64,000 nucleotides of DNA from assembly GCA_964580105.1 (NCBI GenBank), contig CAZOJJ010000004.1:1-64000 (forward strand). Direction: 5' to 3'. The translations under genes and the position numbers were made by a program. Positions 1 to 7,881 of the stretch are shown piece by piece. Position 1 is the first letter of the stretch. The number at the start of each line of letters is the position of its first letter. The stretch is from CAZOJJ01 sp964580105. Its GTDB lineage: Bacteria; Bacteroidota; Rhodothermia; Rhodothermales; Rubricoccaceae. Below the pieces are notes generated by a model, which was not told the DNA's origin, did not search any database, and saw only the letters and a list, made by a program, of their open reading frames with translations.

Positions 1-1
1 A

Positions 2-1495
2 ATCGGCATCCGGAGTGGCTACGTGCAGAACTACTGCCCCGGGCTCACGCCCTGCTCCCTCGGTGGGCCGAGCAGCTTCACACTGGAGGGCGTCTCCGTC
101 ACCGAGAACAGTGGGATCGGCGTCCTCGCCCGCAACGCCGAGGACGTGGCGATCCGGGCGTCCAGCGAGGCAAACACGGTCATCAGCGGCAACGGCGGTG
201 ACGGGCTCTACCTCTGGAACGCAACCTTCAGCGAGTTCCGTGAGACCCACGTTGAGGGTAACGGCGGGGTCGGGGCCAACGTCCTCGACAACGCCGACCT
301 GAGCTCTACAAACGTGCCTGAGAATGATCCGGGCTTTGACCGGGTGGCGAACAACGCTGGCCACGAGCTCTTCGTCTCGGACGGCGGCTACCTCTTCCTC
401 GGCGAAGGCACCGCAGGCGGCGACAACGACGTCTACGACGAGGCCACGCTCGGCCCCTCCAACCGCCTCCTCTACAACGAGGAACCGTGCAGCGGGATGA
501 TCTGCGCCGAGCGCGTGATCGAGGCCGAGCAGACCTGGTGGGGCTCGGCCTCGGGGCCTCCGCCGGGCGCCTTCACCGGCTCTGTGGACTACACGCCCTA
601 CCGGACGAGCTCGGCCACGGGCGCGCCTCGTCTGGCCTCGCCCGTGGTGGCTGCGCCGGATGAGCCGGCCGGTCGGGGGAGCGACTGGCTGCGCGAGGCC
701 ATCCGGGAGGCCCGGCGGGACCTGGAAGCGGCGCCCGGTGCCGAGGGCGCGGCCTCGCTCGTGCGGCGGCTCTACGGCTTGCAGCGCCTCGATGCCGCCG
801 ACGCGCTCGGTGAGCACGGCCGGACGATGGCACTGCTGGCGGTGCTGCGCACCCGGCTCGGGGAGGGGCAACTCCCGACTCCGGTGCGGGCCGCAGCCGA
901 GGCCTCGCTCGTGGCCGAGGTCCACGACGCGCTCCGCCTCGGTGACTACGACGAGGCGGCCGGGCTGCTGGCGAGCTTCGCGGGCGAGGGTGCGCAAGCG
1001 CAGCGCTCGCTCGCGCTGGCCCGCGTGATGGTGGCCGAGCAGGCAGGCGCCTACGCCGAGGCGCTTGCCACGCTGGACGGGGTGCTGTCGGGGATGGAAG
1101 CCGAGGACCCGATGCGGCGGTCGCTGGGCGTGGTGGTCGAGGCGCTCGCGGAGCGTGCCGGGGCCGAAGGCCGCCTCGGTGGCTCCGAGCCCGCGATGGC
1201 TTCAAGTTCGACGGTGCCCGCTCCCGCGCTGGGTCACGTGCTGGCTGCGCCGTATCCGAACCCTGTGCGCGGTGCGGTCGTGGTGCCGCTCGTATTGACG
1301 GAACCAGCGGACGTCGAGGCCGCGGTCTACGATGTGCTCGGGCGGCGCGTGGCAACGCTGGTCGAGGGTCGGTTTGGGGCGGGGGCGCACCGTCTGGCTT
1401 TCGATGCCTCGTCGCTTCCGGTGGGCCTGTACGTCATTTGTGCTGTTGTGGACGGTGCGCGTACGTCCACACAGCGCCTGACGGTGCTGCGATGA
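2..1495 (+). CDS. T9SS-exported parallel beta-helix protein, 5' end cut by window
   Basis: The reading frame is open from the first bases, so the start lies outside the window; a GTG at 23 is only an internal codon. The first 190 residues seen have the short repeating turns and N/G-rich rungs of a right-handed parallel beta-helix, closing with a WWGSASGP-type motif. A helical Ala/Glu-rich stretch with TPR-like spacing follows (about residues 220-390). The last 80 residues form a type IX secretion sorting domain: a YPNPV motif, a VYDVLGRRVATL strand and LPVGLYV near the end. Proteins of this type are exported by the T9SS and kept on the surface or released. The stop overlaps the next start by 4 bp (ATGA), so the two cargo genes are probably co-translated. 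Ligand or enzyme role unknown. Confidence 0.8.
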   Translation: MGIRSGYVQNYCPGLTPCSLGGPSSFTLEGVSVTENSGIGVLARNAEDVAIRASSEANTVISGNGGDGLYLWNATFSEFRETHVEGNGGVGANVLDNADLSSTNVPENDPGFDRVANNAGHELFVSDGGYLFLGEGTAGGDNDVYDEATLGPSNRLLYNEEPCSGMICAERVIEAEQTWWGSASGPPPGAFTGSVDYTPYRTSSATGAPRLASPVVAAPDEPAGRGSDWLREAIREARRDLEAAPGAEGAASLVRRLYGLQRLDAADALGEHGRTMALLAVLRTRLGEGQLPTPVRAAAEASLVAEVHDALRLGDYDEAAGLLASFAGEGAQAQRSLALARVMVAEQAGAYAEALATLDGVLSGMEAEDPMRRSLGVVVEALAERAGAEGRLGGSEPAMASSSTVPAPALGHVLAAPYPNPVRGAVVVPLVLTEPADVEAAVYDVLGRRVATLVEGRFGAGAHRLAFDASSLPVGLYVICAVVDGARTSTQRLTVLR

Positions 1496-3045
1496 GCGGA
1501 CTTCGGAAGTTCGTGGCCGGGGCGCTCGTTGCGGGTGCCCCGGCTCTTCTCGGGTGCGGCCTTGCCGTTCCGGCTTTGGCACAGGTAGTGGCCAGTCCCG
1601 CCACGGTGGAGACCATGCTCCCAGCCAGCGAGCAGGGTGAGGTTTCTGTCGTGGTGCAGAACGAGGGCGCGATGGCAGTGAAGCTCTTCGCAGTGCCGTT
1701 TCCTGAAGGAGGTATACCGGAAGATGTGGGAGAGATGCTCTTCTCGACCGAACCGGGCGAGGCTCACTATCCCTATGAAATGGCAATGACATCGAGAGGC
1801 AGGCTCTTTGTAGCCGATGATACCGGCGGCCACAGAACAAGAGAGTACACGCCAGATCTTGGATACCTTCGATCCTTCGAACACCCCCAGGCTAATCCCG
1901 GCGAGTATTCGCGTACCTTGGGGCTGGCTTGGATGCCGCCAGAGCATGCTCCGGAAGGGTATTCCGAGGGCACGCTCTGGTGGATGGATGTAGGAATTGA
2001 CTGTGATGGGCCGAACTGCACAGTCCTAAGTACGCTACTCATTGAGGGTGACCTCGACGGTTCTCCCACCGATCGCACTGTCGAGCTAGCCACGGGTCCG
2101 GGCACGACCGGCCCACCGTCGCTCGACCGAGGAGTCCCGCTAAGCCTAGCCTACGACGCCGAGGACGAACTCTTCTATTACATCGATTGGGTCAACGAAG
2201 ACCTCTACGCCCTCGATGTGGACGGGGAAATAGCTGGGGGCTATCCGATTGCTCTGGTTGATTATGATCCCGGGGACAACGAACTGCTTCAAGCTCGTCT
2301 GGATGCCTCTCGCAGTGCAGATGGGGGAAGGTATCTCGACTACGGAGTGCTGCTGCCAGGCGACGAGCACTATGAGCGGGTGGTGGTGGCAGACCGGTGG
2401 GGACGGAGCACAGGCGTGGAGACACCGCTGACTCGGCTGGAATCGCCGGACGGGCAGGGCAAGGTCGTTCGGGTCATGGGTGTACTCCGTAGCCGCATTG
2501 ATCCCTCGGTGATGTACCTGGCTATCTTTACACAGGGCGAGAATGGAGCTATCGACTGGATCGTCGCCATTCGTGCAGCCCCGCTCCCGCCGCGCTGGCT
2601 GCGCGCCTCGCCCGTCGCGCCGCGCTCGCTGGAGATCGCGCCGGGCGAGGCGGACACGCTCACGGTGCGGCTCAACGCCGAAGGCATGGCGCCGGGCGTC
2701 TACCACGGCCAGGTCTCGCTGCGGGAAGGCGGCCCGAACGGCGAGGAGGCCGCCTCCGTGCCCGTCACGCTCACCGTCACGGAGGGGACGGCTACCGAGG
2801 AGGGGCCGGGCGAGACGAGCGCGGCGCTGCGGGTGTGGCCGAACCCGGCCTCGCGCGTGCTCCACGTCGAAGCCCCGGGCGCAGAAGAGGCCGTCGTCTT
2901 TGACGTGCTCGGCCGAAAAGTCCTCCGCGCCCGCCTCGGCGGCACGGCCGACGGCCTCACCGAGGCGGACGTGTCGGGGCTGCCGCCGGGCGTCTACGTC
3001 GTCCGCGCGGGCGGCGAGGCCGCCGTCGTGACCGTGCGACGGTGA
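1492..3045 (+). CDS. T9SS-exported protein with beta-propeller-like passenger and C-terminal sorting domain
   Basis: The start at 1492 was chosen because its ATG overlaps the previous stop (ATGA) and opens directly on a signal peptide ending in PALAQ; an upstream ATG at 1438 lies inside the previous gene. The middle (residues about 80-350) has weak repeat character (e.g. LFVADDTGG) like an NHL/six-bladed propeller. Residues about 370-430 look like an Ig-like domain and the C-terminus (VWPNPAS, VFDVLGRKVL, LPPGVYVV) is a T9SS sorting domain. Base use changes inside the gene: about 1690-2570 has many A/T third positions, while both ends are as GC-rich as the neighbours, which suggests a replaced passenger domain. 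517 residues. Function unknown. Confidence 0.8.
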   Translation: MSGLRKFVAGALVAGAPALLGCGLAVPALAQVVASPATVETMLPASEQGEVSVVVQNEGAMAVKLFAVPFPEGGIPEDVGEMLFSTEPGEAHYPYEMAMTSRGRLFVADDTGGHRTREYTPDLGYLRSFEHPQANPGEYSRTLGLAWMPPEHAPEGYSEGTLWWMDVGIDCDGPNCTVLSTLLIEGDLDGSPTDRTVELATGPGTTGPPSLDRGVPLSLAYDAEDELFYYIDWVNEDLYALDVDGEIAGGYPIALVDYDPGDNELLQARLDASRSADGGRYLDYGVLLPGDEHYERVVVADRWGRSTGVETPLTRLESPDGQGKVVRVMGVLRSRIDPSVMYLAIFTQGENGAIDWIVAIRAAPLPPRWLRASPVAPRSLEIAPGEADTLTVRLNAEGMAPGVYHGQVSLREGGPNGEEAASVPVTLTVTEGTATEEGPGETSAALRVWPNPASRVLHVEAPGAEEAVVFDVLGRKVLRARLGGTADGLTEADVSGLPPGVYVVRAGGEAAVVTVRR

Positions 3046-3052
3046 AGCCGGG

Positions 3053-4414
3053 CTAGAACCGGTAGCGGACGCCCACCAGCGGCTCGAACCGGCGCTGCAC
3101 GAGGAACCGGCGCGCGCCCTCCTCGGCGTCTTCCAGGCGGCGGTAGCCGTAGCGCGAGCGGATGGACACGTGGAGGAGGTCGCCGACGGGGTAGTCGATG
3201 TCGAAGACGAGCGTGTTCTGGTCGCGGAGGTCGCGGAAGAGGCTGAAGAAGCTGCCGAGCCCCTGCCGGTCGAGGCCGAGCTCGACGCGGAGGCCGTCCA
3301 CGAAGCGCGGGCGGAAGGCGGCGCGGAGCGTGAAATCGCTCAGGTCCTGGTCGCCGTAGTGGCGGCGGAAGTGGTAGAAGAGCTCGAAGGCCCGAAAGAA
3401 GACGAGCTCGAACTCGGTCACCACGTCGAGCCCGCCCTCGACCTCCCCCAGCGGCGTCCCGGCAAGGGCGAGGTCGCCCTCGCCGAAGAACGAATCGGCC
3501 GTGACGATGCGGTCCTCCCCGTTCGAGACGGCGTAGAAGGGGCCGACGTAGCCGGGCGTGAAGCCGTCGCCGTTGACGAAGGCGCCGAGGCGGAGGTGGA
3601 GGCGCGCGAGGTCGGCGAAGGCGGGCGCGCCGACGTCGGCCCCGAAGCCGACGCCCCGCCCGTAGTGGAGGTACTCCGCGTAGGAGGCGTAGGGTGCGAG
3701 GACGAACTCGAACAGCCGCAGCGCCTCGGCGGAGGCGTCCACCTGGAAGCCCGTCGGCGCGGCGTCGGACGGGGGGCTGAAGTCGTGGACCACGCCGAGG
3801 CCGACGCGGACCGGCCCGAACGGCTCCACCTCGGCGTACGCGCCGGCCACGTCGCTCATCCGTACGTCGCCCGTGAACGCGCCGAAGGTGACGCCGGGCG
3901 AGGCGACGGCCGCCTCCAGCCCGACGGTCCGCTCGTCCCACGCCGTCGTCGTGCGGTAGCCGCGGACGAGGTGGCCGGTGCCGAACGTCATCCGCCGGGT
4001 CGGCCCGAGGCGGGCGTAGACGGGGAGGCCGGGGCGGGGGTCGAGGCGGGCGTAGCGGAGGAGCCGCGCCAGGTCGTACGCCTCGTCCACCTCCGGGTCG
4101 TAGAACCCGCCGACGCCGCTGTGGAGCGCGCCGCCGAGGCCGACGCTGAGCGGCCCGGTGCGCCCCTCCGCCTCGACGGCCGTCATCACGCGCCACGCCG
4201 AGCCCAGGAACGCCGGTCCCGCGTAGGCCGCCACGACACCCGTGCTCCGGCCGAACGACGCGCGCTGCGTTTCGAGCGGGTCGTCGGCCGAGCCGAACCG
4301 CCAGGTTCCCGCAGGAAACGTGAGCGGTTGAGCCGAGGCGGAGACCGCCAGCAGGAGGAGGGGGAGGAAGGGGGCGAGACGCACGGGAACGAAGGGGGAG
4401 GCAGGCACCGTCAC
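3053..4414 (-). CDS. Outer-membrane beta-barrel protein
   Basis: A 453-residue protein with a signal peptide ending in VSASA, then alternating polar/aromatic strands throughout and a terminal aromatic residue (VGVRYRF), the usual signature of an outer-membrane barrel. The GTG at 4414 is taken as start because it overlaps the TGA of the upstream symporter gene (GTGA); a second GTG six bases later is possible. Nothing in the sequence tells the family (porin, assembly factor or adhesin). Translational coupling to the sodium:solute symporter suggests that it may let that symporter's substrate cross the outer membrane, which is an inference from context only. Confidence 0.7.
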   Translation of the reverse strand: MTVPASPFVPVRLAPFLPLLLLAVSASAQPLTFPAGTWRFGSADDPLETQRASFGRSTGVVAAYAGPAFLGSAWRVMTAVEAEGRTGPLSVGLGGALHSGVGGFYDPEVDEAYDLARLLRYARLDPRPGLPVYARLGPTRRMTFGTGHLVRGYRTTTAWDERTVGLEAAVASPGVTFGAFTGDVRMSDVAGAYAEVEPFGPVRVGLGVVHDFSPPSDAAPTGFQVDASAEALRLFEFVLAPYASYAEYLHYGRGVGFGADVGAPAFADLARLHLRLGAFVNGDGFTPGYVGPFYAVSNGEDRIVTADSFFGEGDLALAGTPLGEVEGGLDVVTEFELVFFRAFELFYHFRRHYGDQDLSDFTLRAAFRPRFVDGLRVELGLDRQGLGSFFSLFRDLRDQNTLVFDIDYPVGDLLHVSIRSRYGYRRLEDAEEGARRFLVQRRFEPLVGVRYRF

Positions 4415-5946
4415 GCCGACGTCCACGACGCCGTGGTGTGCTCGAGCCGCTCGGGCGGAACCCGGGGCCCCAGCAGGGAGACGCCGTACCCGACGACCAG
4501 CGTGACGGCGAGGCCGATGGCGGTGGACCAGATGAAGGGCACCGGCTCGAAACCGAGCCACGCGTACAGCCGGGGCAGGCCGAAGTCGTTCTTCGTCACC
4601 ATCAGCACGACGAGCGTGCCGACGATGGCCCCGGCGAAGGCGCCGTGCCCGTTCGCCCGCCGCGTCAGCATCCCGAGCAGGAAGAGCCCGAGCAGCCCGC
4701 CTGCGAAGTAGCCCATGAAGCTCAGGATCAGGTCGATCAGCGGCGAGCCCGTCCGCGACGCGTAGATCCCGATCACGATGCCGAGGACGCCGGCCCCGAC
4801 CACGACGGCCTTCGCGAACGACAGCCGCGTCCGCTCCGCGAGGTCCGGCTTGAACCGCGCGAGCCAGTCCACCGTCAGCGCGGCGGCGAGCGAGTTGAGC
4901 GCCGAGTCCAGGCTCGACATCGCGGCGGCGAAGACGGCGGCCACCAGCGCGCCGGTGAGCACCGGCGGCACCTGGGTGTTCACGAAGTGGGGCATCACCT
5001 GGTCCGGGGTGAGCCCCTCCGGCAGCAGGTCCGGGAAGTGCCGGTAAAAGAGGAAGAGGAACACGCCGAGGAGCAGCGAGAGCGTCACGCCGATGACGCC
5101 GGCCCCGGCACCGAGGAGGAGCGCCCGCCGGGCCTCGCGCGGGTCCTTGACCGTCATGTAGCGCTGGACGGGCTGCTGGTTCGTCCCGAACAGCGAGAGG
5201 GCGAGGAGGCCGTACCCGAAGACGGCCGTGAGCAGCCCCTTCCCGGCCGCCGGCTCGTCGAGGTGGATGAGGTCGAGCTTGCCGAACCGGTCCGCCTCGG
5301 CGAAAGCCTGCCCCCACCCGCCCGGCGTTTCCACCACCACCAACCACAGCGAGGCGAGGATGCCCAGGCTCATGATCGAGAACTGGACGACGTCGGTCCA
5401 GATCACCGCCGAGATCCCGCCCATCACCGTGTAGACGATGGCGATGACGCCGAAGATGACGACGGCTTCCTCGACGCCGTCGAGGCCGGGGAGCCAGTCG
5501 GTCGGTACGACGGCGTCGAACAGCAGGGCGGCTCCGAAGAGGAGGCTCCCCGCCCGGAGCAGGACCGTCAGGCTGAAGAGCGCCGAGCCGAGCAGGCGCG
5601 TCTTGAGGTCGAAGCGGGCTTCGAGGTACTCGTACGCCGTCGTGAGGCCGCGGACCCGGTGGAAGAACGGGATGAACAGCGCGGCCACCACGACCGCCGC
5701 GAGGACGTCCCCGAGCGAGTACTGGAGGTACCACAGGTCGTCGCTGTAGGCGTAGCCCGGGATGCCGAGGATCGAGGCGGCCGAGAACGACGTGGCGATG
5801 ATGGAGAGGCCGGCCGCCCACCACGGCATGCGCCGGTTGCCGACGAAGTACGCCTCGGTGTCCGTCTGCCGGCGGTTGGCCCAGAACCCGATGGCGACGA
5901 TGGAGGCCACGTAGAGCCCGAGGACGACCCAGTCCAAGACGTGCAT
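4411..5946 (-). CDS. Sodium:solute symporter (SSS family)
   Basis: 511 residues with about 13 hydrophobic segments. The N-terminus (VVLGLYVASIVAIGFWA), a RQTDTEAYFVGNR segment after TM1, ATSFSAAS in TM2, the MGGISAVIWTDVVQ segment and SSLDSALNSLAAAL (helix 8, sodium-site region) are all standard for the SSS family (SGLT/PutP/PanF fold). It acts in the inner membrane, coupling Na+ entry to uptake of a small solute; the substrate cannot be read from the sequence. The ATG at 5946 starts directly on the first helix. A TACCTTGC box at 6000-6007 on this strand gives a 50-nt leader. The downstream barrel gene overlaps by 4 bp and is likely in the same operon. Confidence 0.88.
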   Translation of the reverse strand: MHVLDWVVLGLYVASIVAIGFWANRRQTDTEAYFVGNRRMPWWAAGLSIIATSFSAASILGIPGYAYSDDLWYLQYSLGDVLAAVVVAALFIPFFHRVRGLTTAYEYLEARFDLKTRLLGSALFSLTVLLRAGSLLFGAALLFDAVVPTDWLPGLDGVEEAVVIFGVIAIVYTVMGGISAVIWTDVVQFSIMSLGILASLWLVVVETPGGWGQAFAEADRFGKLDLIHLDEPAAGKGLLTAVFGYGLLALSLFGTNQQPVQRYMTVKDPREARRALLLGAGAGVIGVTLSLLLGVFLFLFYRHFPDLLPEGLTPDQVMPHFVNTQVPPVLTGALVAAVFAAAMSSLDSALNSLAAALTVDWLARFKPDLAERTRLSFAKAVVVGAGVLGIVIGIYASRTGSPLIDLILSFMGYFAGGLLGLFLLGMLTRRANGHGAFAGAIVGTLVVLMVTKNDFGLPRLYAWLGFEPVPFIWSTAIGLAVTLVVGYGVSLLGPRVPPERLEHTTASWTSA

Positions 5947-5999
5947 GGCGTACCCTGATGGCGGCGAGGGGCGCGGAGAAGGGGGCGGCGGGTGGGGCG

Positions 6000-6007
6000 G
6001 CAAGGTA
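6000..6007 (-). promoter_or_regulatory. Predicted -7 box for the symporter/barrel operon
   Basis: Read on the minus strand this is TACCTTGC, matching the Bacteroidota -7 pattern TAnnTTTG in six of its conserved positions. It lies about 54 bp upstream of the symporter ATG. No good TTG is found 20 bp further upstream, so the call rests on the -7 box alone. Confidence 0.35.
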
Positions 6008-6088
6008 CGCACCGGCGATTCCGGCGCCGCCCTCGCGCGGGCGAAGGACCCTGCGCGCCGCACGAGAATCCGCAACCGGCAGCGGGCG

Positions 6089-6119
6089 TTGGCGACATGG
6101 TTTCGCACACAGAACCTTG
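6089..6119 (+). promoter_or_regulatory. Predicted Bacteroidota-type promoter of the Lon-N-domain gene
   Basis: TTG at 6089-6091 is followed by exactly 20 bp and GAACCTTG at 6112-6119, similar to TTG-N20-TAnnTTTG; the T of the TA pair is replaced by G. It would start transcription about 20 bp before the ATG at 6145. Confidence 0.35.
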
Positions 6120-6144
6120 CGAGTGCCTCCGGGTTGACCACCCC

Positions 6145-6780
6145 ATGCCTTTTTCGGACCGCCTTCCGCTCTTCCCCCTCGGCATCGTCCTCTACCCCGA
6201 GGAGCCCGTCCCCCTCCACATCTTCGAGCCGCGCTACCGCGAGATGACGCGGCGCTGTCTGGAGGAGGACCGCCCGTTCGGCGTCGTCTACGTCACGGAG
6301 TCGGCGCTGGCCGAGGTGGGCTGCACCGCCCGCATCCGTCGCGTGCTCAACCGCTACGACGACGGCCGGTCCGACATCGTCGTGATCGGGGAGGAGCGGT
6401 TCCGCATCCGCGAGGTCCACCGCGACCGAGCCTACCTCACGGCCGACGTGGAGCCCTACCCCGACCACGACGCCGGGCCGGTGGACGAGGCGGCGCGCAC
6501 GCGCGTCATCACGCAGCACATGAAGCTGCTGGAGCTGGCCGGCGAGACGATCCAGCCCCAGCGCTACGAGGGCACGCCGGTGGTCTCGTTCGTCGTCGGG
6601 CAGAACGCGGGGCTGGAGCTGGAGCAGAAGCAGAAGCTGCTGGAGATGCCCTCCGAGAACGCGCGGATCCGCTTCCTCGTGGCGCATTTCCGCGAGATGC
6701 TCACGCGCATCGAGCAGTCGCGCCGGCTCCGCCACCGCGCCCAGGGCGACGGCCACGCCTCCGGCTTTCCCGAGCTGTGA
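6145..6780 (+). CDS. Lon N-terminal substrate-binding domain protein
   Basis: A 211-residue soluble protein that begins with the classic Lon N-domain motif LPLFPLGIVLYP followed by PLHIFEPRYREM. The length matches stand-alone Lon-N (PUA-like/LON superfamily) proteins, which have no ATPase or protease part. These are thought to bind unfolded or damaged protein, but the role of the stand-alone form is poorly known. The last 40 residues are charged and helical (FREMLTRIEQSRRLRHR). The start at 6145 was chosen because it lies directly before the conserved motif; an upstream in-frame ATG at 5992 would add 51 low-complexity residues and sits ahead of the predicted promoter. Confidence 0.85.
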   Translation: MPFSDRLPLFPLGIVLYPEEPVPLHIFEPRYREMTRRCLEEDRPFGVVYVTESALAEVGCTARIRRVLNRYDDGRSDIVVIGEERFRIREVHRDRAYLTADVEPYPDHDAGPVDEAARTRVITQHMKLLELAGETIQPQRYEGTPVVSFVVGQNAGLELEQKQKLLEMPSENARIRFLVAHFREMLTRIEQSRRLRHRAQGDGHASGFPEL

Positions 6781-6848
6781 GGCGTGCAGCCCTCGGCATC
6801 CGGCGTGGCCGCGTATCCTCCGTTCCTCCTCGCTTCCTTTCCTCCCCT

Positions 6849-7739
6849 ATGAACCTGGGCGGCTACCAACTCGACATCGTCCACGCCGGCTTCCTCCGCC
6901 TCGACGGCGGGGCCATGTTCGGCATCGTGCCCAAGGCGCTCTGGGAGCGTCGCATCCCGGCCGACGCGCAGAACCGCATTCCGCTTGCCATGCGCTGCCT
7001 GCTCCTCCGCGGCCACGGCCGCACCCTCCTCATCGACGACGGCGTGGGGGACAAGGCCGACGCCAAGTTTGCCGCGATCTACGGGCTCGACTACACCGAG
7101 CACGAACTGCACCGGTCGCTCGCCCGCCTCGGCGTCGAGGCGGGGGACGTGACGGACGTGCTGCTGACGCACCTCCACTTCGACCACTGCGGCGGCACCA
7201 CCACGCGCGGCGCCGACGGGCAACTCGCCCTCGCGTTCCCGAATGCGACGGTCCACGTCCAGCGCCGCCAGTGGGACTGGGCGCGCGAGAGCCCGCGCGA
7301 GCAGGCCTCGTTCCTCGCCGAGAACCTCGACCCGCTCGAACGCTCCGGCCGGCTGAACCTGCTCGACGGCGAGACGACGCCGTTTCCGAACGTGGAGGTG
7401 CTCGTCGTGGACGGCCACACGCACGGGCAGCAGCTCCCGCTCGTCCGGGGCGAGAGCGGCGCGCTCCTCTACGCCGCCGACCTGCTCCCGACCACGGCGC
7501 ACGTCCCGCTCCTCTGGATCATGGCCTACGACGTGGAGCCGCTCGTGACGCTGGCCGAGAAGGAGCGCATCCTGGATCGCGCCGTGGCCGAGGGCTGGAC
7601 GGTGTTCTTCGAGCACGACCCCGAGGTGGCAACGGCGCGGCTGGTCCGTACCGGGAGGGGGTACGCCGTGGAGAATCCGGCCGCCGGGTTTCCGGAAGGG
7701 CCGCGCGTGCCGGCCGACGGGGATCGGTACGGGCTTTGA
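6849..7739 (+). CDS. MBL-fold metallo-hydrolase
   Basis: 296 residues of the metallo-beta-lactamase fold. The metal site is complete: THLHFDH gives H108, H110, D112 and H113, a GHTHGQQ segment supplies the next His, an Asp sits in YAADLLP, and a late His is in FEHDPE. The order and spacing resemble the lactonase-like branch (AHL lactonase AiiA relatives) and generic YtnP-type hydrolases rather than glyoxalase II or RNase Z. No signal peptide, so cytoplasmic. The ATG at 6849 begins on a typical first strand (YQLDIVHAGFL). The substrate, possibly a lactone, is unknown. It stands between the Lon-N gene and the sensor gene with short gaps. Confidence 0.85.
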   Translation: MNLGGYQLDIVHAGFLRLDGGAMFGIVPKALWERRIPADAQNRIPLAMRCLLLRGHGRTLLIDDGVGDKADAKFAAIYGLDYTEHELHRSLARLGVEAGDVTDVLLTHLHFDHCGGTTTRGADGQLALAFPNATVHVQRRQWDWARESPREQASFLAENLDPLERSGRLNLLDGETTPFPNVEVLVVDGHTHGQQLPLVRGESGALLYAADLLPTTAHVPLLWIMAYDVEPLVTLAEKERILDRAVAEGWTVFFEHDPEVATARLVRTGRGYAVENPAAGFPEGPRVPADGDRYGL

Positions 7740-7881
7740 ACCACGGGCGGCCGACAGGAAACAGGCCCGGATCGTCCGGAATTTCCCTGTCCGCCGCTCT
7801 TTCGGGGCGGCCGGGCGGGTAATTCCGTAACGAGGGGAGGGGCGCGCCGCCCGGCGCGCACGCCCCGGGCCTCGCCGCCCG

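Noticed and set aside
3170..5958. Plus-strand frames opposite the symporter and barrel genes
   Set aside because: Low-complexity charged translation; the minus-strand proteins have recognisable helices, strands and motifs.
5992..6144. N-terminal extension of the Lon-N-domain gene
   Set aside because: The extra residues are low complexity and the predicted promoter lies inside this stretch; the family motif starts right after ATG 6145.
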